Positions 25,676 through 36,830 are shown, counted from the first letter of the stretch. The stretch is DNA of 64,000 nt from Nilaparvata lugens (GCF_014356525.2 NC_052508.1:66699779-66763778), one strand, 5' to 3'. Notes: generated by a model not told the origin, from the letters alone. Made by a program: numbers and translations.

Positions 25676-25769
25676 TTTTTAAATTGATAAAGTTTTTTAA
25701 AAATAAAGGGTGCATTGAGGTTTTATATTGTTTCATTTATTTTATAAATAACCAGATATATAAAATAGA

Positions 25770-26165
25770 TATAGTCCTCCTCTATGGTAGTGAATCATGG
25801 GTTACTACAAAGCCACTTGAAAGTAGAGTGCAGGCAGCCGAGATGAGATTTCTCCGAAGAACCAAGGGATGTGACAGAAGAGATCATTTCAGGAATGAAG
25901 ATATTAGGAAAGAATTAAAAATCTGTAGCATGAATGAAAGAGTTAAGGAGAATCGGCATCAATGGAGGGAGCATGTTCAAAGAATGTCAGCTGAGAGAAT
26001 ACAACTTGAAGTCTATATTACCAGACAGTAGGCAAAAGAGATGTTGGCAGACCACGCAAGCGTTGGCAATAATAGGATTTTTATGTTTATTTGAATAATT
26101 GGCTAGATGTGAGTCGGAACAGGTTAAAGCCTAATTCTTGTTTGTAAGAAGAAGAAAAAGACCAG
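25770..26165 (+). pseudogene. LINE reverse-transcriptase C-terminal remnant with tail
   Basis: The frame ending at 26,031 contains VLLYGSESWVTTK, AAEMRFLRRTKGC, RNEDIRKELKI and RHQWREHVQRMS, the classic C-terminus of insect non-LTR ORF2. After a stop, a shifted frame continues KRDVGRPRKRWQ. The copy ends in a short AGAAGAAGAAAAAG tail. It is 5'-truncated and frameshifted. Confidence 0.85.
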
Positions 26166-26488
26166 ATATATAAATACAGAAATTGCTTGCTTAATATAAT
26201 AGGATACCATATATATGCGAAATTTCAAGTTAATTAGTCCAGTAGTTCAGACATGATGATGCGTCAAACAAAATTTTCCTAACCCGTACGTGTATGAGTC
26301 AGTTCTTTCCTTTATTATAATATAGATAAGCTTGATACTATTCCATTATTGATTTGTGTCAATGGAGAGATCAAAGTTTTGTGAAAAAACTCTTCAAATT
26401 TGATTGTAAAAAAACAATTTTAAAGTTTTTCAAAAACAGATTTTGTCACAGTAGTGGTAGGGGCAAACAAGTGGACAAGTAACTCTAA

Positions 26489-27055
26489 AGCCTCGTTTTC
26501 ATTATTAGAGTTAGTGGTAGAGTTCCCTGGGCAAGTACTAACTATGTTGTGAACTCTCCCAATGAAAACGTTCATGGTAGAGTACTAGTTTTTAGTAGAG
26601 TAAGAGTGGGATAGCACCGTGGGATAGTACTCCACTACTAGCCTTCCCCCACCACCGCTTCTCACTCTACTCTACCACTACTATGCTAATGAAAACAGTC
26701 TCGAGCTAGTAGAGTAGAGTCGTACCGTACGCTATCAAGTTTCAAGAGTCAAAGTACTGAGATAGTAGTTGATTTTATTTTTATTTTTCTTAAACAGCCT
26801 TTTTATCTCTGCAAGCAAAAGATCAGCGTATATCAATGCATTTTGTGACTGAACGACGATAATGAATGTTCCGTATTGACATTTAGTTCAGAGTAGAGTT
26901 AGTAAATTCTGTTCACTAGAGAGAACACACTTTACCCACTATTCTCAATTGTAGTGGAAACAGTTACTCGACCAAGTAATTGGAGTAGAGTTAGCTCGGT
27001 AGAGTTAGTATGCCAGTCACTCGACCACTAACTCTACTAGTGAAAACCAGTCTAA
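26489..27055 (+). mobile_element. TIR family V (GTAGAGT-rich), full-length copy
   Basis: Starts GCCTCGTTTTCATTATTAGAG and ends CTCTACTAGTGAAAACCAGT, inverted ends of about 20 bp. The interior is full of GTAGAGT/ACTCTAC motifs and AGTGGGATAGCACCGTGGGA. No coding capacity. Related copies: 19,030-19,118, 31,461-32,163, 34,426-34,820, 36,023-36,830 and 41,655-42,113 (minus). Confidence 0.85.
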
Positions 27056-28225
27056 AGTGAAACGAAAACCGATTGAAATTTTTGTATCCAACTAAAATTT
27101 TTTATCCAACTATTCAATTTATAGCAGTAGCCTAATAATTTAGTTTATTCAATTGAGTCCAGTTGTGAAATTTGTCTAAGCGAAAGAGTGGTCTGTATAA
27201 AGGGGTGAATTTGTAAGTGAGATTTAACACCAGTCTATGTATTGATGTATTCAAATCTATCTAGGCTACTGTTTAATTGATCACCATTTTGAACGTGTGC
27301 TAATCAAGCTGTGGAATCATACAAGGATTACTTGTCATAGTTGATAATAGCATAGAATATTCAATTTATATCCTATAAGTTAATCCATCTAGAATAACCA
27401 ATCAATGTGAAGTTTTTCTCTGGTAATAGCTTCTAAGGTTCTGTCTCTTGTAAATAAAATTATTGATTAACCAAAAAGAATCATGACTGCTGGAAATAAG
27501 TTCCTTAATGCTCAATTTCAATAGATGTGATTGTTGTTGTTTGATATTGAAGTTTTCTAACTATGTTATTCTGCCAGATTAATAGTTCGCTATTAAGAAT
27601 ACCAATTTGAAGGAAGGTCGTGGAGGATCGTATTTGTAGCTCACAATTCAAAAATATGAATATTATATCATAAGCACTTCGACGAGAAGAATAATATTGG
27701 AGATGACATTTTTATGATCGATTACTAAAATGATTTTTGGTGAAAAAAATTAGAAATTAATATTGTGTTATGTCTTTTTTTGCAGGTGAGCCAGAAACAA
27801 TAATAATTTGCAGCATAAGTCGGAAAGCCAGTTATCAGCATGTGAGTTGGAAATATATTTCTAAATTTGTATTTACTTATGTATGATATATTATTATGTT
27901 CCTGTGTTTGAACCCATAATGAATCGCTACGATATTGAATCTGTGATCATGGATACATTTACATTTTTTATTCTGAAATATGATTATGAATTCGAATGTC
28001 ATAGAATTTGAATACAAGAACGTAGAATAATATCAGTAGCTTTTTCATTCCAGATATCAATAAACTATTATACGTTTTGATCATTATTCTAATATAAATC
28101 TATAAGCATATCAATATTGTAATTTCGAGAACAATAATTGAAGGAATAATGGAAGGTAATGGCAGGGACCGAATCCACAAAAATTACATTTATTAGCAGT
28201 TTTTATAAAAATGTAGGTGGAGGAA
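27056..28225. other. No gene seen
   Basis: AT-rich with no ORF of note. A TTTTTTTGCAG at about 27,775-27,786 resembles a splice acceptor, but no coding exon follows it. Confidence 0.4.
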
Positions 28226-28358
28226 AAATGTTGTGTATATCACGAGTGAAAAATGTTTTTTCTCCCTCAGGAAAATTGTTGCCCTCGGCTTCGCCTCGGG
28301 CTTCAAACTTTTCCCTCAGGGAGAAAAAACAGCACTTTTCGCTCTAGATATACAAATA
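28226..28358. mobile_element. MITE, ~130 bp
   Basis: TGTGTATATCACGAGTGAAAA and TTTTTTCTCCCTCAGG on the left are inverted on the right (CCTCAGGGAGAAAAAACA, TTTTCGCTCTAGATATACAAA) around GCTTCGCCTCGGGC. Confidence 0.8.
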
Positions 28359-29166
28359 ACTATTTCTACACATCTTTTATCATGTTCTCAAGATTCTGAC
28401 GGATGACCTATCATCCAATATGGCGGATATTGCAGACTGAATTAATTTTTTTTTCTTGTAATTTGACTGCAAACACTTTGGTTAATGAGCAAATCAATTG
28501 TAGCTTAAATTAATAGGCTAAAGTTTGACACTAAAGGGGTATATCACTCCTTAACAGTCTAATTGAGTAATGCACATGCACTGTTTCTTTCAGCATCACT
28601 CTTGCTGCATTTAAACGAGATCTGTAGGCTTCTATCTTTTTAGTCTCCTAACTGAATTAGAGTTGTCAATGAGGTGTAGAGCTTGGATGTTCTGATGATT
28701 ATGTTGAGTCTCTTCATGGTTTCTGGCAGCGTTTGTGATCATGACATCGACTGCTTCCATCTGCAGGTCCCTGTGGGGATCCGAAACTTCTGAGGAAAAT
28801 ATAAAATATTTTACTAATTAACTGAAGCATGCTTTCAAATCACAGAAGATCCATTCTCAATAGAGTTAGTACCTAAAAACTTGATGGAACATGGGGCAAT
28901 TCAAGATTGATCAAGAGATTCAAGGATCATATTATAATGTTGGGTGTGTACAGGAATATCTGTTTAAGCGACAGAAGTGCATTCAATATAACCTACTTCC
29001 GTATACCAGGATAGCTCGGAATAATTTTTATATTAGTCGAATCTTTGATACCATCAACTTCAGCCAATGAATACATTCTGCTACCATATTCCATTTGCCA
29101 CACCTTCTGAGCTGAATTGTATTTGAAGAGAACTTTGGAATATTTTTAAAGTTGTCAATCTTGATT
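28359..29166. other. No gene seen
   Basis: AT-rich sequence; contains a short ATCCAATATGGCGGAT piece but no repeat or ORF I can assign. Confidence 0.4.
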
Positions 29167-29230
29167 TGAAAAGAAGAAGAAGAAGAAGAAGAAGAAGAAG
29201 AAGAAGAAAGAAGAAGAAGAAGAAGAAGAA

Positions 29231-29262
<32 letters not shown>

Positions 29263-29376
29263 AGAATAAGATGAAGAAGAAGAAGAAGAAGAAGAAGAAG
29301 AAGAAGAAGAAGAAGAAGAAGAAGAAGAAGAAGAAGAAGAAGAAGAAGAAGAAGAAGAAGAAGAAGAAGAAGAGGA
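29167..29376 (+). repeat. (AAG)n microsatellite, ~205 bp
   Basis: Nearly pure AAG with a few interruptions (AAGA, AGG, ATAAGATG). The polylysine and polyphenylalanine frames are artefacts. Confidence 0.97.
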
Positions 29377-29426
29377 TGAAGATGGTAGTCAATAGTTGAC
29401 CATTGAAACGAGATTGATAGGTGCCG

Positions 29427-29795
29427 CTATAGTGAGGTCCACGTTATAATGGCAGTGTTTGATTAGCAATGGTATTGCTATCTTAGTCTATCATTCAACA
29501 AAGCGGATAGCGCTATCTCTTCCTCGCTTTCCTCTGTTGCCAGATCGTCTTTTAACAATGTGGAATTGATCATTAATCAACAAAATAATCATCTTAACTA
29601 TGAAATCATTGGAAAATATATTTTCATGCCTAATAAAATATATAGTTGACTATTTTAAACGAGAATGAACAGTTGATATTACATCAATAAACCTGTATCA
29701 GCTACCGTCTATAGAAGGCATTGACAAGACAGAGGTTCGGCAACGTTGTTCTCCTATCTTTCTCCACTGCCATTATAACGTGGACCTCACTATAG
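29427..29795 (+). mobile_element. TIR family Q, ~370-bp copy
   Basis: CTATAGTGAGGTCCACGTTA...GGCAGTG at the left is inverted at the right end (CACTGCCATTATAACG...TCACTATAG). The TIR is about 31 bp; TA at each end suggests Tc1/mariner-type targeting. No transposase. Other copies at 34,198-34,396, 38,358-38,892 and 47,472-47,854. Confidence 0.9.
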
Positions 29796-29819
29796 AAGAT
29801 TAGTCTTTGCATTGTCAGT

Positions 29820-29958
29820 GCCGGTTGCACAACAGCCGGTTAAATTTTAACCGTGATTAATTCCACGAGAACCAATCAGAGATGCTGTCTTTTCAAAAAC
29901 GCCTTCTCTGATTGGTTCTCTTGAAATTAAAAATTAACCGGCTGTTGTGCAACCGGGC
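29820..29958. mobile_element. MITE, 139 bp (GGTTGCACAACAGCCGGTTAA)
   Basis: Left CCGGTTGCACAACAGCCGGT is inverted at the right (ACCGGCTGTTGTGCAACCGG). Inner arms pair GAGAACCAATCAGAGA with TCTCTGATTGGTTCTC. I recall this family from many insect genomes. Confidence 0.9.
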
Positions 29959-30420
29959 CTCAACCTCCTAAGTGATCCGTCACAATTTCAATCAACTAAG
30001 TTGTAACCAAGATAAAGTAACAGATACTCTTAAGGTTCCATTGATCTTCTAATCCATTGACAAGAATAAATCCTACCAAATCCATGAATGAATCCCATTT
30101 TGCATCAATTATTGATAATGCTCCTGATGAAAAAATACATTATATGTGTAGCCCAAGATGAATAAAAATTATGTTAATGTACGGGAAACGTTCAGTTAAG
30201 AATGAAATTCTCAATCCAGTTTGAAGTTCATTTGAATAATCCTCCAAATATTCTGAAATGAAAGCTCTCCAAATGTTATTAGTATTATTATTCTACCATT
30301 AAACATGGTGACTTGATAATATTATCACAGATGTACTATGTCTATGGTGATCTTGTCTGTGATAATAGTCTTGCATTCGAAGGGCTCTCAATAATTTATT
30401 CAACTAGCTTTAACTTCCAA
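29959..30420. other. No gene seen
   Basis: AT-rich. A short imperfect palindrome around 30,325-30,370 (TATTATCACAGA...CTGTGATAATA) is the only structure noted. Confidence 0.4.
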
Positions 30421-31176
30421 TAGCCCAGTCAACGAAGAACACTTCACGAAGAGGGAAAAATTTGAAAGACAATTTTTGACCCCGCAGTTCTGTTCAGGGT
30501 AGTGGGGAGGTAAACATATCAAGAGTCCCCAACCCTACACTCTGTGCTAAGGGGGTGGGTGTGGTTCAAAGGTACCATTTTTTGGTTTCTAGCATATAAC
30601 TCGAAAATAATGCATTTTACAGACATGACTATAACATAAGAAATTAAAGCTTACATAATTCCCTACAATATTGATCTCTCAACTTTTCCTTTATCTCTTT
30701 CACTTTTCGAGATATCCGCTCTTAAAGATGTGACATTTTTGAAAAATCACATTTTCCTTGATTTTTTGCTATTTTTGCTCTTATAACTTTTTGAATATCG
30801 ATGGGAAAAATCCATGCTGATCATGAGCTTATAGAGCATCAAATTCGATGTATAATTTCACAAGTTTACGCACATCCCCACGACTGTTGCAGCAGCTTCA
30901 GTGTTGAGTGTGATATCTTCAGTTATGAAAAAACAGACCAATTGAAAAGGAATTTGGAGAGAATGTTTTGAACACAATTTTTGACTTAGATACATAGTTT
31001 TTGAGTTTTATGCGAGAAACCAAAAGGTGGTACCTTTAAACCACCCCCACCCCTTTAGCACAGGGGGTATGGGTTGGGACTTTTGAAATGTTTACCTCCT
31101 TACTACCCTAAATAGAACTGCGGGGTCAAAAATTGTCTTCTCAACTTTTTCCTCTATAACCTTTCCTTGACTGGAC
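30421..31176. mobile_element. Non-autonomous element with ~170-bp TIRs
   Basis: Left CCCAGTCAACGAAG...GACAATTTTTGACCCCGCAG...TTTACCTCCCC-type sequence is inverted at the right (CTGCGGGGTCAAAAATTGTC...CCTTGACTGGACT). The inner arms pair GGTACCATTTTTTGGTTTCT with AGAAACCAAAAGGTGGTACC. The ~400-bp centre has no ORF. Confidence 0.85.
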
Positions 31177-31460
31177 TATAAAGCACTAGGCCACCTTAGA
31201 AGAATGCCAATTTCGGTAGAATCGTGAGTAGCTTCATGTGATACGTGTTTTGAACGGCTAAGGCTTACACACACAACTTGAAGTGGAAACATCCGTGAAT
31301 TAAGTGCCATCTACACTCTACAGTGCTTGACACGTCTGTGAAAATGTTCCGACCTGTTCACGATGAATGAATACGAATGAATCATTGCATGAACTTATCA
31401 CGATCCATTTCGCTTTTTGCAGTCACATGCAGACGTTATGAATGAATAACTATCTATATA

Positions 31461-32163
31461 GCCTGGTTTTCATTAGTAGAGTTAGTGTTATTTATTTATT
31501 AGAACAGTCACAAACACGATATTTGGAAAGAGAAACAGGCAATTGCCCAAAACTTCTTCAATTCCTTGATTTGGCACATAAATAGTCCAAAGTGAGGTTA
31601 AGTTTAAAATTTCTGTTTTCACCAAAGATTAACACTCAGAGAATACGTATTCGTGATATGACTGATGAATTTTGAATTTTGAAGGGTTGATAAGAGCCGG
31701 AAATAACAATAAACAATCCGAAAGTTTCAATAATATTGAAATAAACTTGAAAATTTTGAGCAGAAAAATTAAAACTGTTGGGCAAGTACTTACTATCATA
31801 GAGAAACAATAGCGTAAGTAGATATCCCATGGTATAGGGCGTTTATGTCGCAACTTTTACTGTTATCTCAAGCCGATTACTGTCGATTATTGTCTATTCT
31901 TACTGTTCTGACTGGGTAAGAGTATATGAACGGCACAATATGAGAGACTAACAGCGTCATAAAAGTTCACAGGAGAGAATTACGTGGACTATCAGCTTGA
32001 GATAACAGTAAAAGTTGCGACATAAACGCCCTATACCATGGGATATCTACTTATGCTAATGTTTCTCTATGTTACTATCTTGTGAACTCTCCCAACGAAA
32101 ACGTACATGGCGGTAGAGTACTACTTTTTAGAAGAGTAGAGTGGGATAGCACCGTGGGATAGT
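31461..32163 (+). mobile_element. TIR family V copy carrying insertions
   Basis: Starts GCCTGGTTTTCATTAGTAGA, is broken at about 31,490-31,785 by unrelated sequence, then resumes with CTGTTGGGCAAGTACTTACTATC, is broken again by the nested foldback (31,798-32,071), and continues with TTGTGAACTCTCCCAACGAA to about 32,163. Part of the first insert (31,612-31,760) recurs at 34,863-35,013. Confidence 0.75.
31798..32071. mobile_element. Nested foldback element, 274 bp, 8-bp TSD
   Basis: The ends ATAGAGAAAC and GTTTCTCTAT are inverted and the long arms pair GATATCCCATGGTATAGGGC, TTTATGTCGCAACTTTTACT and GTTATCTCAAGC. TTACTATC flanks it on both sides (31790-31797 and 32072-32079), splitting a family V sequence whose intact form is seen elsewhere. 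Confidence 0.87.
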
Positions 32164-32403
32164 ATTCTTCTATGTCTTCTCTCATCATTCAAAAATTATA
32201 TGAGAAGAAAGGAGAAGAGAATAATTCAAATAGAAGAGGAGAACATGGAAAGCAAATAAGATGTTTAGAGATATGAGGAGAAATGAATCAAGCATGCTTA
32301 GTAAGAAGAGTAAAATGAAAAATATCGTGAAAAAGTAAAACAAGAAGGACTCATGAGAAATTGAACAGAAAGAAATTGATGGAGCGTAAAAAAAAGTTAA
32401 TGA

Positions 32404-33100
32404 CGATTAATTAGCATGACGATGACGATGGAAAAAGTGAATTGGAGACAGTAAATTATGAAGCGAACAAGACAATAAGAAAAGTCAATATAAGGATGAG
32501 TAAGTCTAAAAACCGAACACGTCTCCCAATTTTACGTTCCGAGAATAATAATCTAATTCCCAAATCTGAGCAGGATCAAGAAGTCCACTAATTAATTATG
32601 CAAGTTGAAAATGCTTACAATGGGTGGTCGAAATCTGCATTATTGACTTGGGAGAAGCAAAAATAAAAATGATTAAAATGATCGTGAAAGGAATAAGTAT
32701 ATCTTAGTTATCATACCTTACGGATTCATATAAATAAATGAATTTTTTTCAGAAATTAACTTAGTCTACTCAACTATGGTAAACCCATGTACTAGAGCAG
32801 CAATAGAAACAAATTTTCGCGATGTCTCCAATTTTATCATAAAAGCTAAATTTTCTTTCAATCCTTCAACCCTGGATCTTTTCTAGCACTACTAGGATAT
32901 CCAAGTACTAGAACAGGTGCATTATAATACATTCAGAGTGGGGGTGCAAATACATCGGGTAAGTGAGCTCAGATATTGTTAGAAATTATGTTTTCTATAT
33001 AATGTCTCCAAGATTTTAACGGCGTATTTAAATTTTCTCAAGTTTTCTATTATCTTGATGTGTACAACATTATGTAAAATGACAGAATACGAGATTTTCA
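32404..33100. other. No gene seen
   Basis: AT-rich; no ORF or repeat assigned. Confidence 0.4.
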
Positions 33101-34048
33101 ATATTAAATAAAAATACTGAGAAATTGATGCATTTTATCGGAAGGTGTCCAGTACTAGCAGAGATAAGAGGAGCGCATTTAGGCGATAGAGAGCTATCAG
33201 AGGATCAGGTGGTAGGGTTTTTGAATGGTAGTGATTGGAGGGCGCTGATAGGTTTTGTGAGGAATGCTTGGGCTTACAGAAAAATGCTAATACAGGAATA
33301 TAATACTTGATGGTTTCACTGCTTTTCTTTTTCACTCCTGCATATGTAGTATAATGTAATTTCATATGTAATACTTTTGTTGCCATGATCTCTTTGGTTG
33401 ATTGATTCCAAAATTGTTTAAAATTTGGAATTTTTCAAATTGGATAAAATTCAATTTCAAATACTTGCATGTAAATTTTAAATCAATAAAATAGCTCAAC
33501 TTGGCAGACGACCACAGGTCATGTCATAATATATATATTTGTGTAATCATCAAATTATTATTGATTGATTGTCATGTTATGTTTTTTCTTGTATCAATAA
33601 ATATATTTTCTATTCTATTCTACTGAGAAATTGTCAAAAACCACAGATTCATTGAAAGTTAGAAAGGCCGGTTTCGGTTGTTACAGCATTGTCAATCTCT
33701 GATAAACTCAGAGATTGACAATGAGATTGAGTGTTTGTCAGAGATTGACAATGGTGTTGTTATGAGTTCACTTAATAAATCTGTTTATTTAATAATAGAT
33801 TATAAAGTTCAAGAGAAACATACTAGTTTTCTAGACTGCCTAGCGTCTAATCATGTCCAGCCCGTTTTGCAGTGTAGCAAACTTACTATTATAACTTATA
33901 ACTATCAAAATCAATATGATATATAATAATTTCAACATTATAATTATTCTATTATATAACAGGTGTAACAACCGAAACCGGTCTTCCTAACTTTCAATGG
34001 ATCTGTGGTTTTTGAAAATTTCTTAGTATTTTTATTAATTTAATATGA
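33101..34048. mobile_element. Foldback family U, split by a LINE
   Basis: The outer arms AATATTAAATAAAAATACT / AGTATTTTTATTAATTTAATAT and the inner arms CAAAAACCACAGAT, TTGAAAGTTAG and CCGGTTTCGGTTGTTACA are inverted between ~33,101-33,690 and ~33,962-34,048. The left arm is interrupted by the LINE fragment at 33,128-33,621. A compact relative lies at 50,488-50,560. Confidence 0.85.
33128..33621 (+). pseudogene. 5'-truncated LINE copy with ORF2 C-terminus and 12-bp TSD
   Basis: The 5' part encodes MHFIGRCPVLAEIRG...FLNGSDWRALIGFVRNAWAY, the C-terminal His/Cys-containing tail of an insect non-LTR ORF2. The frame ends at 33,310 and a ~310-bp 3' UTR ends GTATCAATAAATATATTTTC plus TATTC repeats. 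ACTGAGAAATTG flanks it at 33116-33127 and 33622-33633, so the insertion is young enough for a perfect target-site duplication. Because the fragment is truncated it encodes no enzyme. Confidence 0.85.
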
Positions 34049-34197
34049 AATATCACCACAATATCAACTACACAAACAAATATGTTCAATACTGATTGAA
34101 GAAACAGAATATGAAATATTCGAATACTGTTCCCAAGACATTTCTTCAAATTTGAAAACCAACTAGTTACAAGAAGGACTGGGATACTGGATTATTA

Positions 34198-34396
34198 CTA
34201 TAGTGAGTTGATCAACTTTGGTTTTGCTACCCTTGTCTATCATTCTACAAATCCGGTGGTACTATCCTTTTCTAGGTCCACAACGATGCCAATCAAGTTT
34301 TTGACAGTGTAGAAATATAATTAATCAATGGAGAGAATCGGCATCGCTATTCTTCTATCTTTATCCACTGCCATTATAACGTGGACCTCACTATAG
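34198..34396 (+). mobile_element. TIR family Q, short copy
   Basis: The left end is degenerate (CTATAGTGAGTTGATCAAC), the right end intact (CCACTGCCATTATAACGTGG...CACTATAG). The interior CTTGTCTATCATTCTACAAA is recognisable. Confidence 0.75.
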
Positions 34397-34425
34397 CAGA
34401 ATTTCTTACAAATTACATTAACCTT

Positions 34426-34820
34426 ATAGCCTGGTTTCCATTAGTAGAGTTAGTAGTAGAGTTCTCTGGGCAAGTACTAACTAAATTGTGAACTCTCCCA
34501 ATGAAAACGTTCATGGTAGAGTACCTGTTTCTAGTAGAGTAGAGTGGGATAGCACCGTGGGATAGTACTCTACCACTTGCCTTCCCCCACCACCGCTTCT
34601 CACTCTACTCTACCACTACTATGCCAATGAAAACAGTCTCGAGCTAGTAGAGTCTAAAATTGACATTTCAAGTTTAGTTCTGTTCACTAGACAGCACACT
34701 TTACCTACTATTCTCAATAATTGTAGTGAAAACAGTTACTCGACCAAGTAAGTAGAGTTTGCTCGGTAGAGTTATTATGCCAGTTACTCGACCACTAAAT
34801 CTACTAGGTAAAACTGGGCT
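34426..34820 (+). mobile_element. TIR family V, copy
   Basis: Starts AGCCTGGTTTCCATTAGTAG, contains AGTGGGATAGCACCGTGGGA and CCCACCACCGCTTCTCACTC, and ends near CTCGACCACTAAATCTACTA. Shorter than the 26.5-kb copy. Confidence 0.82.
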
Positions 34821-35359
34821 TATTTGAACTAAGAATAGTATTCTATGTATCTTTAAACATATTCTGTTTTCACCAAAGATTAACACTCAGAGAATACGTA
34901 TTCGAGATAATTATGACTGATGAATTTTGAATTTCGAAGGGTTGATAAGGAGCCGGAAATAACACTAAACAATCAGAAAGTTTCAATAATATTGAAATAA
35001 ACTTGAAAATACATTAATACATTAAATGTATTCTGAAAACCGTATACATAAAATTATAACATGCAGGAAGTCTGTTGGCAAGATTCGAGTGAGTCACCAA
35101 TCATCGGACGAAACGTTTTGAATCAATTGATTTTTTTCCTGAAAGCATTCCTTGAAGTCATTCCTTTCTTGGAATCAATCCACATGTTGAGTGCATGCAA
35201 ATTTATCGAATTATAGTTGAGAGTTAATTTATGATCAGGATTTCTTATTTCAAGAGAAAGATATCAACAGTGATATCATCATCTCAAGAACATGTTTCAT
35301 TGTCGTATTTCCGCTAACGATTGAATTTCAAGTGGTTACGAATCTTGAATCTATATATA

Positions 35360-35795
35360 TAAAAGCGAAATGGCACTCACTCACTCACTCACTCGCATAA
35401 CTAAAAATCTACCGGACCAAAAACGTTCAAATTTGGTAGGTATGTTCAGTTGGCCCTTTAGAGGCGCACTAAGAAATCTTTTGGCAATATTTCAACTCTA
35501 AGGGTTGTTTTTAAGGGTTTAAAGTTCGTCTTTTAGCATGTATATTCTTCTTCTCCCAATCTCTTAATTATAATTGAAATTTCCATATCATATGTTACTA
35601 TAGAACTATAATCTAAATAGAGTACCTCTTCGAAACAGTTGTTAACTGGCAACTAAATTAATAATTTTGTCAGGTTGGCATTAAGTTGAGTTGACTTTGT
35701 TAGGTTGGCACCAAGTTGAAGATTTAAATGCATTTATCGCGTAAAAATTGATTGGGCACTGCTACTTCAATCCTGAGAATATTATATTACTAGCC
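35360..35795 (+). mobile_element. Dispersed element starting TATATATAAAAGCGAAATGGCA
   Basis: The segment opens CTATATATATAAAAGCGAAA then CACTCACTCACTCACTCGC and CTACCGGACCAAAAACGTTC. I recall this opening as very common in hemipteran genomes. It runs without ORF into the inverted element at 35,796. Class uncertain; it and the following element may form one Helitron-like unit. Confidence 0.5.
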
Positions 35796-36015
35796 GTCAG
35801 GCTCGCTTCGCTCGCCATAGCCGTTTAGCCAGACGTTTAGTCTAGACCCCCGACTGGATCGTCCTAACATATGATAAAAATGCTCAAATGAAAAATGCAG
35901 GCGAGCGGAGCGAGCCTGCTGATCTTATTCTTGGAGGATCCAGTCGGTGGACCCCCGGGGGGCGGAGCCCCCTTGCTAGACGGATATGGCGAGCGAAGCG
36001 AGCCTGACGGCTAGT
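35796..36015. mobile_element. TIR/foldback element ACTAGCCGTCAGGCTCGC
   Basis: ACTAGCCGTCAGGCTCGCTT plus CGCTCGCCATA at the left is perfectly inverted at the right (TATGGCGAGCGAAG plus CGAGCCTGACGGCTAGT). Inner arms include GACTGGATC/GATCCAGTC and a small GGGGGGCGGAGCCCCC hairpin. The right end CTAG-T would also fit a Helitron 3' end with its hairpin. Confidence 0.85.
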
Positions 36016-36022
36016 GACTCAT

Positions 36023-36830
36023 AAGCCTGGTTTTCACTAGTAGAGATAGTGGGCGAGTAACTGGCACTCTACCGAACCAACTCTACTCTACTTACTTGGT
36101 CGAGTAACTGGCACTCTACCGAGCTAACTCTACTCTACTTACTTGGTCGAGTAACTGGCACTCTACTGACCTAAATCTACTCTACTTACTTGGTCGAGTA
36201 ACTGGCACTCTACCGAGCCAACTCTACTCTACTTACTTGGTCGAGTAACTGGCACTCTACCGAGCTAACTCTACTCTACTTACTTGGTCGAGTAACTGGC
36301 ACTCTACTGACCTAAATCTACTCTACTTACTTGGTCGAGTAACTGGCACTCTACCGAGCCAACTCTACTCTACTTACTTGGTCGAGTAACTGGCACTCTA
36401 CTGAGCTAACTCTACTCTACTTACTTGGTCGAGTAACTGGCACTCTACTGACCTAAATCTACTCTACTTACTTGGTCGAGTAACTGGCACTCTACCGAGC
36501 CAACTCTACTCTACTTACTTGGTCGAGTAACTGGCACTCTACCGAGCCAACTCTACTCTACTTACTTGGTCGAGTAACTGGCACTCTACCGAGCTAACTC
36601 TACTCTACTTACTTGGTCGAGTAACTGGCACTCTACTGACCTAAATCTACTCTACTTACTTGGTCGAGTAACTGGCACTCTACCGAGCCAACTCTACTCT
36701 ACTTACTTGGTCGAGTAACTGGCACTCTACTGAGCTAACTCTACTCTACTTACTTGGTCGAGTAACTGTTCTCAATACAATTGAGAATAATAGGTAAACT
36801 GTGTTGCCTAGTGATCATTAACTTTTTTTT
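36023..36830 (+). mobile_element. TIR family V copy containing the 47-bp array
   Basis: Begins GCCTGGTTTTCACTAGTAGA, goes directly into the tandem array, and leaves it with ACTGTTCTCAATACAATTGA and GTAAACTGTGTTGCC before breaking into the inverted repeat at 36,825. It lacks most of the interior of full copies. Confidence 0.8.
36055..36765 (+). repeat. 47-bp tandem array, 15 units, with 141-bp higher-order pattern
   Basis: Each unit is GAGTAACTGGCACTCTAC plus a variable 11-mer and CTCTACTCTACTTACTTGGTC-like sequence. The variable part falls into three types (CGAGCCAAC, CGAGCTAAC or TGAGCTAAC, TGACCTAAA) that mostly repeat in fixed order A-B-C. Unit starts are exactly 47 bp apart from 36,055 to 36,760. 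Confidence 0.95.

Larger units (their letters stand above)
31612..35013 (+). repeat. Direct repeat pair W (31,612-31,760 and 34,863-35,013)
   Basis: Both contain TTCTGTTTTCACCAAAGATT, ACTCAGAGAATACGTATTCG, GAATTTTGAATTT and AAGTTTCAATAATATTGAAA. Both sit beside family V copies. Confidence 0.8.

Noticed and set aside
29081..29399. Polylysine (plus) and polyphenylalanine (minus) ORFs
   Set aside because: Pure translation of the AAG microsatellite; no start context or homologous protein.
36055..36765. CRISPR-like regular array
   Set aside because: Units are contiguous 47-mers without unique spacers, in a eukaryotic transposon setting.
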